This document shows positions 8,643 to 18,042 of a stretch of 64,000 bases of DNA, one piece after another. Numbering within the stretch: the stretch's first letter is position 1; the number at the start of each line of letters is the position of its first letter. The DNA lies in NCBI GenBank assembly GCA_003605115.1, contig QZKY01000016.1, positions 173,776 to 237,775 on the forward strand, given 5' to 3'. Under the pieces are notes generated by a model. The model saw only the letters and a list, made by a program, of their open reading frames with translations, did not search any database and was not told the origin of the DNA. The position numbers were made by a program, and so were the translations under genes. This stretch comes from Oxalobacter sp. GTDB taxonomy: Bacteria; Pseudomonadota; Gammaproteobacteria; Burkholderiales; Burkholderiaceae_D.

Positions 8643-10832
8643 CTAGGGGAACAGCGGGACAGGACGGTTGACACCGTAACCTTGCGCGAAATCCACGCCG
8701 GCGGCTTCCAGCATCTCGACGATTTTGTCGTTCTCCACGAATTCGGCAATCGTGAATTTTCCCAGAAGATGCCCGATGTGGTTAATGGTTTCAACCATTG
8801 CTTGATCAACCTTATCGTGCTCCATATCCTTGACGAAGCTGCCGTCGATTTTCAGGTAATCAACGGGAAGTGCTTTCAGATAACCGAAGGAACTCGTTCC
8901 TGAACCAAAGTCGTCCAGTGCAAAAGCAAATCCCATGGCTTTGCATTCTTCAATGAATGCGCGCGCACTTTGAAGGTTATTCACCGCGACGGTCTCAGTC
9001 AGCTCAAAGCAGATGGCATCAGCATCGATGTTGTATTGCTGTTTCTGTTCGCGGATGTAGTCCAGGAAGTCGCTTGCATTGATTGTTGCGCCAGAAAGAT
9101 TGATGCAGTAGATGGCAGGTTTCCCCGACCGCTGGCGTATCAGTGAATCGTACTGGCTGAAGACTTGATTGATGACCCAACGATCTATTTCCGGCATTAA
9201 CGCGTAACGTTCTGCTGCCGGTAGAAAATGGCCGGGCGGGATGATTTTTCCTTCTTCATCGATCATTCTGATCAGAACTTCGATGTGCTCTTTCAGACCC
9301 GCAGTGGTATTCAGTGTTCTGTAGACTTGCTGATAGAGCACAAAGCGGTTGTCCCGAAAGGCTTTGTTGATCCGCGCGACCCAGCTAATTTCGCTTCGGC
9401 GCGCAGCCAGGCCTTGATTGCTGGCAGCAGAGATGGTCACTTGATCCAGCCCGCATTCCTTGGCCCAATAACAGGCATTGTCTGCTTCAGCGATGATTTC
9501 GGCGGCATGGCTGTGATCTTTTGTGATCAAGCTGAGGCCGATACTTACCCCAACAGAATGCTGTCGGGTGCTCCACGAAAATACAAAATGACCGATGGAT
9601 TCTTTGATCTCTGTGGCGATTTTAAAGGCGATGTCAATGTCACAGTTTTCAAGCAGTAGCCCAAATTCATCGCTCCCCACTCTGGCAAGACAATCGGTTT
9701 TACGAATGCGTGCGGTGAGTAGCATCCCTATTTGTATGAGCAGTTCATCACCGGCGGCGTGTCCGCTGGTGTCATTGACGAGTTTGAAGCGATCCAGATC
9801 CATATAGCAAAGGACATGGGGGTTGCCTGTTTTCTTGGCATCTGACAATGCGGCCTGTAGCCGTCTTTCAAACTCACGTCGATTGGTTAATCCGGTGAGC
9901 GCATCGTGTGTGGCTTCCCACGTCTGCTGTTTCATGAAATTACGCGTGAGGCTCACATCGCGCATCACCACAACGCCTCCGGTCACTTCGCCGTTTTGAC
10001 CGTGTATGGGCGCATAGCTGTCTTCGATTTCAACTTTCGAGCCGTCGCGTTTCAGGATGACATTCCCTTCACCAGAAGACAGGCTGGCATTTTGCCGCAA
10101 TGCTTCTTCAAGCGGACAATCGACTTTCTCGTCATTTTCAGCTTTGCAAAGGCCAACGACATCCGTAATGTGCTTGCCGAGCGCTTCATTGAGGGAGCAG
10201 CCGAGCAAATGCTGCGCGGCGGGGTTGATGTAGTTGATGCTGCCGTTCACGTTGGTCGTGATGACGGCGTCGCCAATGGAATGGAGCGTTGTTTCTGCAC
10301 GCTCCTTTTCAGTGAACAGTGCTTGATTCGCGCGCTGCAACGCGCGTAAGGGAAAGATACGTAGCGCAAAATACACCATGCTGGCCAATATCAGTGAAAG
10401 CACAATGCTCATGCCTACACCAAAAAAATAAGCGTTGAGCGAAGTGGTGATGATGAGCGTTCCAACGGTGGTGCCCGAATCGGACAGAGGAAAGCTGACA
10501 CGCACGGTTTGTCCAGTAAGCGGTGTGCCACTGTGCGTCAGGAGCTCGCCTTTCTGATCAAAAATTTGAATGTGTTCGTTATCCAGGGTAACCGGCACAT
10601 GAGAAATAAGCCCTTGAAGTCGGTTTTCTGCATACATCCATGTTTCCGGCATCTGCGCAATGAGTTCATTGATTGCTGTGGCTTTGACTTTCGCCTTGTA
10701 GGTGAGGATATCTGTCAGCTCAGTGTATTCGCCATAAGCGTAACTGGCGGGAACGCTCAAGGCAACCAGGGTTGCAACGAGCAGCGCTATCTTCGTTACA
10801 ATTCGTTCAAGCGATCTGCTGTTGGTTGTCAT
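8643..10832 (-). CDS. Membrane PAS-GGDEF-EAL protein, cyclic di-GMP turnover
   Basis: A 729-residue signalling protein. It has a membrane segment at about 12-33, a short periplasmic loop, a second segment at about 138-160, a PAS domain (about 185-300), a GGDEF domain (about 310-460) and an EAL domain (about 485-725). The GGDEF motif is altered to GSDEF after RKTD (RxxD site), so cyclase activity is doubtful. The EAL domain keeps key residues (EVLIR in place of EALIR, FELTET, ALDDFGSG, LKIDGSFV), so phosphodiesterase activity is plausible. It starts 11 bases after the phosphate-binding-type gene (10844-11674), with which it forms an operon; that periplasmic protein may be its sensor partner. 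Confidence 0.92.
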   Translation of the reverse strand: MTTNSRSLERIVTKIALLVATLVALSVPASYAYGEYTELTDILTYKAKVKATAINELIAQMPETWMYAENRLQGLISHVPVTLDNEHIQIFDQKGELLTHSGTPLTGQTVRVSFPLSDSGTTVGTLIITTSLNAYFFGVGMSIVLSLILASMVYFALRIFPLRALQRANQALFTEKERAETTLHSIGDAVITTNVNGSINYINPAAQHLLGCSLNEALGKHITDVVGLCKAENDEKVDCPLEEALRQNASLSSGEGNVILKRDGSKVEIEDSYAPIHGQNGEVTGGVVVMRDVSLTRNFMKQQTWEATHDALTGLTNRREFERRLQAALSDAKKTGNPHVLCYMDLDRFKLVNDTSGHAAGDELLIQIGMLLTARIRKTDCLARVGSDEFGLLLENCDIDIAFKIATEIKESIGHFVFSWSTRQHSVGVSIGLSLITKDHSHAAEIIAEADNACYWAKECGLDQVTISAASNQGLAARRSEISWVARINKAFRDNRFVLYQQVYRTLNTTAGLKEHIEVLIRMIDEEGKIIPPGHFLPAAERYALMPEIDRWVINQVFSQYDSLIRQRSGKPAIYCINLSGATINASDFLDYIREQKQQYNIDADAICFELTETVAVNNLQSARAFIEECKAMGFAFALDDFGSGTSSFGYLKALPVDYLKIDGSFVKDMEHDKVDQAMVETINHIGHLLGKFTIAEFVENDKIVEMLEAAGVDFAQGYGVNRPVPLFP

Positions 10833-10843
10833 GGGGACGGCGT

Positions 10844-11674
10844 TTAGGGAAGTGTGTGGCCGTTGCGTTTCAGCAGCGAGCGGCCACTCGCCGAATGCAG
10901 AAAATCAATGAATTGCATGGCGGCTGGTGAAGGATTTTTAGGCAAAACGAAGTAGTATGGCTTCATCATCGGGTAGCGTCCAGTGCGTGCGTTCTCCGGC
11001 GTTGGTGTGACGCCATTCAGGATCAGCGGACGCAGTGCACGTTTTTCAGAAATGATGAGCGACAGCGTTGAAACGCCGATGCTTCCCGGAATACTTTCCA
11101 TCTTGTTGGCGGCATCCTGATCGGTAATGGCAAAAGGCATTCCAGGACGGGCATCTGCGCGTTTGAGAGACGATTCCATTTCAGGAGAGAGTTTCATGAT
11201 CTGGATGTTGTTGTCTTCTCCTGGTTGTCGCAGTACCGGGCGAACCAGTGTGCCATCGAGCCAGTGCGTGAATTTGCCGCTGTAGATTGCCAGAATGTCG
11301 TTCACAGTAATCGCCGTCGTCTTGCTTTGCATGCGCACAGCAAAGACGGTTGGCGATTGTGCGTATTCGGTGGCGGTCAGTCCGAGCTGTTTTTCTTTTT
11401 CGGTGAGTGGCCGTGAAGACAGGCCAATTTCAACGCCGCCTTTTGTGACAGCACGGATGCCCCCTGATGACCCCAGGCTTTCAAGAACAACAGCTTTATT
11501 CTGAGGGTAAGTTTTGTTATACGCTTTCGCGATCAGTTTCATTGTGCCAAGGGCATTGCCTGTTCCCGCAATGCGAATTTCATCCGCCGTCGATGCGACA
11601 GGAAAAGCCAAGGCGACGGCGAGTGCATAAGCACGAACAGGGTTGATACCTTTTGATGATGAAAACTTCGCCAC
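10844..11674 (-). CDS. Periplasmic phosphate-binding-type (PstS-like) protein
   Basis: A 276-residue exported substrate-binding protein of the PstS-like superfamily. After a signal peptide ending near PVASTADE it has IRIAGTGNALGTM and the ligand-loop signature ESLGSSGGIRAVTKGG, and later ITDQDAANKMESIPGSIGV. I chose GTG 11674, which has a GAGAGA Shine-Dalgarno and gives a proper signal peptide; the frame is open upstream to 11968, but that extension looks non-coding. No permease or ATPase genes adjoin, so a transport role is unlikely. Its pairing with a membrane GGDEF-EAL protein suggests that ligand binding in the periplasm is relayed to c-di-GMP turnover. Confidence 0.88.
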   Translation of the reverse strand: MAKFSSSKGINPVRAYALAVALAFPVASTADEIRIAGTGNALGTMKLIAKAYNKTYPQNKAVVLESLGSSGGIRAVTKGGVEIGLSSRPLTEKEKQLGLTATEYAQSPTVFAVRMQSKTTAITVNDILAIYSGKFTHWLDGTLVRPVLRQPGEDNNIQIMKLSPEMESSLKRADARPGMPFAITDQDAANKMESIPGSIGVSTLSLIISEKRALRPLILNGVTPTPENARTGRYPMMKPYYFVLPKNPSPAAMQFIDFLHSASGRSLLKRNGHTLP

Positions 11675-11988
11675 AAAATCTCTCAGTATGTGATGACCAG
11701 ACAACATCCTTCTTCTCTGCCACCCAGAAACAAGGAGGATGGTCATGAGATGACAAGTCCAAAAAACAGGCATCGGCTGGTCGGCATGGCTCCCCAAGCT
11801 TGTGCACTTGTTGAAACTGCCATATTGAAGTTGCCACATCATACGTTGCCACACGGCAATATTCAAGCACCTCGCGATGAGCGTTGTATTTTGCTGAATG
11901 AACGCACAGGACAATACAGCCTGATTGCCTTGCCACGAGATGCAGCGCAGTCGGGAGGTTTGGCGCAAGGTTTTTTCTGGAAAGCCCT
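11675..11988. other. Intergenic, promoter region of the PstS-like operon
   Basis: About 310 bases between yajD-like and the PstS-like gene, both leftward. Open frames cross it on both strands but none has a credible start signal or recognisable protein. I see no terminator hairpin or RNA gene. Confidence 0.5.
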
Positions 11989-12369
11989 TTAGTCGCTGGA
12001 TTTCTTTAGCAGCGATTTCAGATCGGCAAACGGGTTATGGGTTGCCGCTTTTGCAGGCGTATTGTTTTGTATCGATGTGCCGTAGCGATCCGCTTCCAGA
12101 TAACGCGAGTGTTCATTGTCATGACAGTACAGGCAGAGCAATTCCCAGTTGCTGCCATCTGGTGGATTGTTATTGTGGTTGTGGTCGCGGTGATGTACGG
12201 TCAGTTGCTGCAGGTTGGTGCGCGTGAATTCGCGCGTACAGCGCCCGCATACCCACGGATAGATTTGAAGCGCACGCTCGCGATAGCCCGCTTCGCGTTG
12301 CGCGGCGTTTTTATTGGCTTCGGCAACAATACTGTCGAGTCTGGCGGTGTTAGGTTTTTTGGTCGGCAC
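11989..12369 (-). CDS. yajD: YajD-like HNH nuclease
   Basis: A 126-residue HNH-family protein closely resembling E. coli YajD. The core reads YRERALQIYPWVCGRCTREF, then TVHHRDHNHNNNP, DGSNWELLCLYCHDNEHSRY and a conserved C-terminal NPFADLKSLLKK. The two CxxC pairs (CGRC, CLYC) bind zinc and the H-N-H residues form the predicted nuclease centre. I chose GTG 12369, which gives the N-terminus MPTKKPNTARL; the frame runs open a few codons upstream. The physiological substrate of YajD proteins is not known. Monocistronic, divergent from the GGDEF-EAL gene to the right. Confidence 0.88.
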   Translation of the reverse strand: MPTKKPNTARLDSIVAEANKNAAQREAGYRERALQIYPWVCGRCTREFTRTNLQQLTVHHRDHNHNNNPPDGSNWELLCLYCHDNEHSRYLEADRYGTSIQNNTPAKAATHNPFADLKSLLKKSSD

Positions 12370-12808
12370 GGTACATCCTGATGTTCGATACATTTTTCGG
12401 GGCGCTCGCCATGGTGAGCCAATGCAGTTGCATTGTGCTTATCCACATGTATCTCTAAAGACTATTCAATCGCAACTTCCTGTGCAAGGGTTTTCATTGT
12501 ATTGCAAAAATATTCACATGCTTGATCAAGAAAGTGGGAAGTGTTGCGTCAAAGTCAGTGTCATGAAGGAGGGGAATGCCCGCTGAAAGAAAAATCGCAG
12601 CGCAACATTGATCTAAGCCTTTGATTTCAAAACTTTTAATATTGCGCACGGAATTGGTGAGGAAATATCTGCGCAATCACATTATGAACGTCAAATAACT
12701 CGTTGTTTTCATTGATTAGTTTCCCACCAGAACACCCAAGTGTGTTATCGTCAACATGGTCTTATCCACTGCATACGGTTACCGGCACCAATCGAACGAA
12801 CTGGCTCA
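12370..12808. other. Divergent intergenic region, nothing clear
   Basis: About 440 AT-richer bases between yajD-like (leftward) and the GGDEF-EAL gene (rightward), presumably carrying both promoters. A 12-codon frame with a strong purine-rich leader occurs at 12576-12611 but is too short to support. No RNA gene or repeat was recognised. Confidence 0.5.
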
Positions 12809-15535
12809 ATGACACAAGCTTCGCAATTCAGTGATCGCCCGCTTCCTCCCGATTTGCTACTGCGCCACAATCGCTTCCGCTTGTTTGTGGGTGCCGCATC
12901 CCTCATTCTCATCGTCGTACTGGCTGTCTCCATTGCGCTGGTACAACTTCATCGTCAGGCGGAGATGCGCGCTTACGCTATCGCGCAGGATCTTTCCCAA
13001 TCGCTGGAATTGTCCATTTCGGGAATCATCGACACGATCGATTTGGCGCTACAAGTTGCGGTAGACGATATCGAACAAAACATTGCCGCGAATCGCAAGA
13101 AAAAATCGCCTCTGGGCAGTTTGCTGCAACGTCAGGAAAAACGTCTCTTTCATGCCGTTCAGATCAGGGCAACCAATAGATCCGGCGACGTCATCTACGG
13201 CACCGACATCGCGCCTCCTTTCATCAACGTTTCCGACCGCGCACATTTTGGTTATTTGCGTGATCACCCACATGCTGGACTTCACATCACGCCTCCGGTC
13301 ATTTCACGCATCAACGGTAAATGGGTTTGGATATTTGCGCGACGCATCAACAGGCAGGGTGGAACGTTCGGGGGGGTAGTTTATGCGACGCTTCCGCTGG
13401 CAGAAATTTGCAAGATGTTTTCGCAAATCAAGCTGGATCCGCAAAGCGCCATCACTTTCCGCGACAAGGATCTCAATCTGGTACTCCGACACGTCGCGCC
13501 CAACACCACTTACTGGCCAAGCGATGACAAAGGATCCCTGGCGTTATTCAAGGCAAGCTTGAGCAAACATCCGGATGCCGGTTCTTATTACAACCCCACA
13601 CCGCCAATCGATGGCGTCAGTCGTTTGTATTCTTATCACCGCAGTCCTGCTTACCAATTCACTATCAATGTCGGCGTTTTCAAGGATGTCGCGTTTGCCA
13701 ATTGGCGCAGGCAGGCGTGGATCGTCGGTCTGCTCGTGCTGGTTTTCGTACTGGCCGCAGCGGGGTTTGTGGTGGCGATCAGTCATACGTGGCGGCGCAA
13801 AGAAAAAGTGATGGGAGCGCTTCACAAGAGCCAGCGTTTCTTGCAGGAAGCGCAGCGAATCGCCAACCTTGGTCAATACCAATATGATTTGCGAGCGGAT
13901 CGATGGAAAAGCTCCAGGATTCTGGATGAGATCTTCGGCATAGACAAAGATTTTCCGCGCGACGCAAAAGGGTGGAGCGAATTGGTCGCCGCCGACTGTC
14001 GAGAGGAAATGGTAGAGTATTTGAACAAGATCGTGAAAGAGCACTTATCGTTCGACCGTGAATACCGCATCGTTCGTCACAACGATGGTCAAGAGCGCTG
14101 GGTGCATGGCAAGGGCGTTTTGCACTTCGATGAAAATGGGATCCCAATCATCCTGACCGGAACCATTCAAGACATCAGTGAACGCAAGCAGCATGAGGCA
14201 CAACTGGAATACATTGCGTACTACGACGTATTAACCAAGCTCCCCAACCGACGACTGCTTACAGAAAGAGTCAACAAAGCGCAGGCGCGCAGCAAACACA
14301 ATCATTCCATGATTGCCGTTTGCTATCTTGATCTCGACGATTTCAAACCCATCAACGACCGATATGGGCACACGTTTGGAGACAGAGTGCTTGTGGCCGT
14401 CTCGCAACGCATCGGTCAGACACTGCGCGCGGACGACACGCTGGCGCGTTTCGGCGGCGATGAGTTTGTTTTGCTGCTCACGGGGATTTCGCAAGTCGAA
14501 AGTGTGCACATCATTCTCGAACGTGTTTTGGAAACTGTCAGAAGACCCATTCATATCGATGGTACTTCCATTGGGTTGACCGCCAGTATCGGCGTCACGC
14601 TGTACCCTGACGACCATGTCGATGCGGATACCCTTATGCGACACGCCGATCAAGCGATGTACCGCGCCAAAGAAGATGGCAAGAACGGCTACCGGATTTT
14701 TGACCAGACACACGACCAGCGTGTTCAAGAGCGGCTTTATTACCTGCAACGATTGCAACAAGCGCTGGATGAAAAGGAATTTGTGCTTCACTATCAGCCA
14801 AAGGTTGACATGACGACGGGTGAAGTGTTCGGGGCAGAAGCCTTGATCCGCTGGAATCATCCGGAGCGCGGCTTGTTGTCACCGTGTGTTTTCTTGCCGC
14901 ATCTTGAGAGAAGCAATCTGGAAGTTGCCGTGGGAGAGTGGGTCATCAATTCGGCCTTGCGCCAGATGGCCGCGTGGCAAGAAATGGGTCTGTCAATCAG
15001 TGTCAGCGTGAATATCAGCCCGGCGCACTTGTTGCGCACCGATTTCTCCAACAGCCTGGACAGACTGTTGAAAAACAACCTGAACGTCGATCCGGCAAAG
15101 CTGGAGCTGGAAATTCTTGAAACGGCCATGTTGTCCGACATGAGCCACGCCGTGAAAACGCTCGAAGACTGTCGACAACTCGGCGTGCAGCTTTCTCTGG
15201 ATGATTTTGGAACGGGCTATTCATCGCTTTCCTATTTCCGCAGCTTACCCGTGCAAACGCTCAAGATCGATCAAAGCTTTGTGATCGACATGCTCGACAA
15301 CCCGGCCGATTTGAATATCGTTAAAAGCGTGGTGCAGTTGGCAAAAACCTTTGATCGATCCGTGATCGCCGAGGGTGCCGAAACGCTCGCGCATGCATCC
15401 AAGCTGATGAAACTGGGATGCAGACTGATGCAAGGATATGGCATTGCGCGCCCCATGCCGCCAGAACAAATGCCGCAATGGCACGCGCAATGGAAAAATG
15501 AGGCAGTCTGGGAAAAAATGGATAGTGCTTTCTGA
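12809..15535 (+). CDS. Membrane sensor GGDEF-EAL protein (dual c-di-GMP enzyme)
   Basis: A 908-residue cyclic di-GMP enzyme at the inner membrane. Order: cytoplasmic N-terminus, membrane segment (about 25-50), periplasmic PDC/Cache-type sensor, membrane segment (about 310-335), PAS domain (about 350-460), GGDEF domain with intact ARFGGDEF preceded by RADD (RxxD inhibitory site), and EAL domain with EALIRW, NISPAHL, LEILETAM, SLDDFGTGYSS, LKIDQSFV and EGAET. Both active sites look complete, so it could be bifunctional. Start: ATG 12809 chosen; the frame extends to GTG 12740, and neither start has a clear Shine-Dalgarno. A strong bidirectional terminator follows at 15582. Confidence 0.92.
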   Translation: MTQASQFSDRPLPPDLLLRHNRFRLFVGAASLILIVVLAVSIALVQLHRQAEMRAYAIAQDLSQSLELSISGIIDTIDLALQVAVDDIEQNIAANRKKKSPLGSLLQRQEKRLFHAVQIRATNRSGDVIYGTDIAPPFINVSDRAHFGYLRDHPHAGLHITPPVISRINGKWVWIFARRINRQGGTFGGVVYATLPLAEICKMFSQIKLDPQSAITFRDKDLNLVLRHVAPNTTYWPSDDKGSLALFKASLSKHPDAGSYYNPTPPIDGVSRLYSYHRSPAYQFTINVGVFKDVAFANWRRQAWIVGLLVLVFVLAAAGFVVAISHTWRRKEKVMGALHKSQRFLQEAQRIANLGQYQYDLRADRWKSSRILDEIFGIDKDFPRDAKGWSELVAADCREEMVEYLNKIVKEHLSFDREYRIVRHNDGQERWVHGKGVLHFDENGIPIILTGTIQDISERKQHEAQLEYIAYYDVLTKLPNRRLLTERVNKAQARSKHNHSMIAVCYLDLDDFKPINDRYGHTFGDRVLVAVSQRIGQTLRADDTLARFGGDEFVLLLTGISQVESVHIILERVLETVRRPIHIDGTSIGLTASIGVTLYPDDHVDADTLMRHADQAMYRAKEDGKNGYRIFDQTHDQRVQERLYYLQRLQQALDEKEFVLHYQPKVDMTTGEVFGAEALIRWNHPERGLLSPCVFLPHLERSNLEVAVGEWVINSALRQMAAWQEMGLSISVSVNISPAHLLRTDFSNSLDRLLKNNLNVDPAKLELEILETAMLSDMSHAVKTLEDCRQLGVQLSLDDFGTGYSSLSYFRSLPVQTLKIDQSFVIDMLDNPADLNIVKSVVQLAKTFDRSVIAEGAETLAHASKLMKLGCRLMQGYGIARPMPPEQMPQWHAQWKNEAVWEKMDSAF

Positions 15536-15581
15536 GAGAAACGCACCCGCCAAACGGGGCAATGCCTTCATGAACCAAGAG

Positions 15582-15615
15582 AAAAAACCGCCCAGGATTT
15601 CCTGGGCGGTTTTTT
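15582..15615. terminator. Bidirectional intrinsic terminator
   Basis: A 15-bp stem (AAAAAACCGCCCAGG with CCTGGGCGGTTTTTT) with a 4-base loop between two convergent genes. The A-run and T-run make it work on both strands, ending the GGDEF-EAL gene and the secreted-repeat gene. Confidence 0.9.
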
Positions 15616-15643
15616 CATGTTTCAGCGAGGATGTTACACGCGC

Positions 15644-16018
15644 TCAAGGTTTGACAATATGCCACACACCGTTGACGCCGTCCCCCGTCTTGTCACCGGG
15701 CTTCTTGTCCTTGATCCAGTAATAAAGCGGCTTGCCTTTGAAGACCCATTGCTTCGTGCCATCGTCGCGCGTAATGATGCTGTAATCGCCGCTTGCCTTG
15801 GCGTACCTTGACGCTTTCAACGGCGGCCAGTTAATGGCACACTGCGCATTGCAGACGCTTTTCCCGCTTCCGGCTGCATCTTTATCGAAGGTATAGAGGG
15901 TCATTCCCTTTTTGCCGACCAATACGCCATCAGCGGATTTTACGGGTACGCCTCCCGCTGAGGCGTAGGAAGTGAAGGCAAGGAATGCAACTGCAGAAAT
16001 AAGATATTTCATTTTCAT
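15644..16018 (-). CDS. Secreted-repeat (lipoprotein_15, COG4315-type) protein
   Basis: A 124-residue exported protein. A signal peptide (MKMKYLISAVAFLAFTSYAS, cleaved near SAGG) precedes two copies of the secreted repeat of unknown function (PF03640 type): one around GKKGMTLYTFDKDAAGSGKS with CNAQCAINWPPL, the other around WVFKGKPLYYWIKDKKPGD ending in NGVWHIVKP. There is no lipobox, so it should be soluble in the periplasm or outside. The two cysteines in CNAQC may form a disulfide or bind a cofactor. The function of the family is unknown. It is monocistronic with its own promoter region upstream. Confidence 0.88.
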   Translation of the reverse strand: MKMKYLISAVAFLAFTSYASAGGVPVKSADGVLVGKKGMTLYTFDKDAAGSGKSVCNAQCAINWPPLKASRYAKASGDYSIITRDDGTKQWVFKGKPLYYWIKDKKPGDKTGDGVNGVWHIVKP

Positions 16019-16144
16019 GGCTTGTCCTTTCAGGGTTGAAGACTTCCAGAAGTGTGTTGCCGCGAAGCATTACACCGCTTGATGAAAAGTATACAAACAA
16101 AAGACAAGTTGCGCTTGACGCGGGTTAGCCGCGCCTGATTTACA

Positions 16145-16936
16145 TCATATGCGATGTATCGCTTTGCTGAGGTCGACATCATGCAACGCGGCCTCGGAAA
16201 AATCGACGCCTGCCAGATGAGTGCCAGTGAAGTCTCCTCGGGTAATTTTTGCACCGGAGAGGTTCGCGCTACCGAGGATGGCATGTGAAAAATCGACGTG
16301 ATAAACCATGGCGCCGGAGAAATTTGCGCGTTCGAGGTTGGCGTTCTTCAGATAGGCGCCTCTGCAAGCGGACGCGGTCAGGTTGGCACCAGCCAGATTT
16401 GCGCCAATGAATCGGGTTTCCATAATGTCCGCGTGAGAGAGGTTGGCATCGACCAAAATGGCATCGGCGAAAAAGGTGTTTCTCAGTCTGGCGCTGACAA
16501 GATTGGCGTTGGTCAGATTCGCTCCGACGACGTTGGTCAAATCAAACAGGATTTCTTCAAGGTTTGCCCCGACCAGTCTGGCGTCATCGAATATGGCGCG
16601 AAAACAATGAGCGTGTCGCAAGTCTGCGCCGCTCAGATCGGCACCGCTGAAGTTGGCGCGGGTCAGACCGGCATCAGAGAGGTTAGCGCCAGTCAAATTG
16701 GCGCCGGTTAAATTGGCTTTGAGCAGGTAAGCGCCTGCAAAGTTGGCGCCGGTCAGGTTGGCATTGGTCAGGTCAACACCGATAATGTGGGCGCCCGCAA
16801 GGTCAGCTTTCTCCAGCGAAGCTTTTGACGCATAGGCTATTTGCAGCGTCTTGCGAATGGTGTTGCCGTCTTCCTCGTGGGCGAAAAGCGTCTTGCCTGA
16901 GGTATCTTTGATCTCGATTTTCATTCTTGTCATCAT
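16145..16936 (-). CDS. Pentapeptide-repeat protein
   Basis: A 263-residue protein consisting, after about 45 residues, almost wholly of tandem pentapeptide repeats of the A(D/N)LxX pattern (for example NLTGANFAGAYLLKANLTGA), which fold as a right-handed quadrilateral beta helix. Roughly 35-38 repeats fit. The N-terminal segment MKIEIKDTSGKTLFAHEED is a short globular cap seen in other family members. There is no signal peptide. Start could be ATG 16936 or the downstream ATG 16924; the only AGG-type signal favours neither clearly. Some pentapeptide proteins bind DNA gyrase as DNA mimics, but nothing here shows that. A shadow open frame lies on the other strand. Confidence 0.9.
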   Translation of the reverse strand: MMTRMKIEIKDTSGKTLFAHEEDGNTIRKTLQIAYASKASLEKADLAGAHIIGVDLTNANLTGANFAGAYLLKANLTGANLTGANLSDAGLTRANFSGADLSGADLRHAHCFRAIFDDARLVGANLEEILFDLTNVVGANLTNANLVSARLRNTFFADAILVDANLSHADIMETRFIGANLAGANLTASACRGAYLKNANLERANFSGAMVYHVDFSHAILGSANLSGAKITRGDFTGTHLAGVDFSEAALHDVDLSKAIHRI

Positions 16937-17292
16937 CCTGGTGAAGTCGTTTCTTCAGCATGAACTGCGCTCCTGCGCAAAACTTGAATGATACCTCAAA
17001 TGATTGAAAAATGCATGCGGGAATAAATTTTTTATGCAGCACAGTAGCTGCGGCGAAATATTTATTTTTCAGAATGTGGCCGTGCTAAAAAATAAGCCGT
17101 GCCCGCACCTTTCATTCCCCGTTGCGCGGCATAAAGCGGAGTTCTGGAAAATCAGGGTCGAAGTTTTTTATGCATAGCGTAAATTACTTTGACGTTGAAT
17201 TTTCCGGGAGATGATTTTCCTTGGGTGTGAGGGGCTCGCTTTGCGGCATTGAAAAACAATTTGAGTCCGACCTCTATGACTCTTGGGGCTTA
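16937..17292. other. Intergenic, promoter region of the pentapeptide gene
   Basis: About 355 AT-rich bases between the pentapeptide-repeat gene and the end of higA, both leftward. It should hold the pentapeptide gene promoter. No RNA gene, repeat or small gene was recognised. Confidence 0.5.
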
Positions 17293-17598
17293 TCAAGCCG
17301 ATTCCAATTCCAATGGGCGAATGCGCTTTTTGATACTCGGCAAAAGATTCGCTTCTGCCATACGAAGATCATATTCAGCTTGCAGGTTGAGCCAGAAGCG
17401 CGGTTCCATGTTAAAGAAAATACCCAGCCGCATGGCGGTATCCACCGTGATGGGGCGACCTTTGTTCACAATTTCGCTGATGCGACTGGACGGCACGTCA
17501 ATATCGGATGCCAATCGCGCATTCGTGATGCCCATGGGTTTCATGAATTCTTCACACAGAATTTCGCCGGGATGAATTTCTTCCAGTTTCTTTGCCAT
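17293..17598 (-). CDS. higA: HigA-family antitoxin
   Basis: Antitoxin of a type II toxin-antitoxin pair; it should bind HigB and repress the operon promoter. The 101 residues have the family opening EEIHPGEILCEEFMKPMG, then a Cro/CI-type helix-turn-helix (TNARLASDIDVPSSRISEIV, NKGRPITVDTAMRLG) and the C-terminal FFNMEPRFWLNLQAEYDL. It lies 24 bases downstream of higB in the toxin-first order usual for hig loci, with an AAGGAG ribosome-binding site in the gap. Confidence 0.94.
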   Translation of the reverse strand: MAKKLEEIHPGEILCEEFMKPMGITNARLASDIDVPSSRISEIVNKGRPITVDTAMRLGIFFNMEPRFWLNLQAEYDLRMAEANLLPSIKKRIRPLELESA

Positions 17599-17622
17599 TT
17601 TTTGCTCCTTGGTGGTTACACT

Positions 17623-17901
17623 TTAGTGGTAATCCACAATTTCAAGATCATGCGCACCATCTCGTGTCCATCGAAAGCAAACGCGCCATTGATCATTGAT
17701 GCGAATACTGTGCTGCCCCTTACGATTCCCGGTAAGCGCTTCAAGTCGATTGCCGGGTGGAATTTTCAGAGAATCCAGTACGGTTGCTGCATGAATCATC
17801 AACAGTTTGCGCCGCGCAACGCGCTCAATGTTTTTAAAGCGCCTCACCTCATCGCTGAGAAACAGCTTTTCGGTATCGCGGCATGAGAATGAGATGATCA
17901 T
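17623..17901 (-). CDS. higB: HigB-family mRNA interferase toxin
   Basis: RelE-superfamily toxin that cleaves mRNA on the ribosome in known family members. The 92 residues begin MIISFSCRDTEKLF and contain the conserved PPGNRLEALTG, GQHSIRINDQWRVCFRW and a C-terminal EIVDYH. All these are typical of full-length HigB, so it looks intact. It is the first gene of the higB-higA operon. The upstream region has a short inverted repeat TTCTG/CAGAA (17927-17941) that could be part of the operator, but this is weak. Confidence 0.94.
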   Translation of the reverse strand: MIISFSCRDTEKLFLSDEVRRFKNIERVARRKLLMIHAATVLDSLKIPPGNRLEALTGNRKGQHSIRINDQWRVCFRWTRDGAHDLEIVDYH

Positions 17902-17989
17902 GATAAAGTTTAGTCTGCAAAACGGGTTCTGTCAAACAGAATCTCTTTTTAAGATGCATTGAGACAACTTCTTGCCTTAATCAAAGAAA

Positions 17990-18017
17990 AAGGGGTTACG
18001 CATACACGTAACCCCTT
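17990..18017 (-). terminator. Terminator of the carboxylase gene
   Basis: An 11-bp stem (AAGGGGTTACG with CGTAACCCCTT) with a 6-base loop, followed by T-rich sequence on the minus strand, 25 bases after the carboxylase stop. The same 11-bp stem recurs in the terminator beside tRNA-Ile at 38853-38880. Confidence 0.85.
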
Positions 18018-18042
18018 GCCACAAATGATTTCTGGAAGCAGC

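Noticed and set aside
11675-11968. N-terminal extension of the PstS-like frame
   Set aside because: It precedes a proper signal peptide with its own ribosome site and reads as non-coding sequence.
12576-12611. 12-codon frame after a GGAGG sequence
   Set aside because: Too short, ribosome site too close to the start codon, and no attenuator-like stem after it.
16298-16711. Repetitive Gly/Gln-rich frame opposite the pentapeptide-repeat gene
   Set aside because: Its repeats simply mirror the pentapeptide codons on the other strand.
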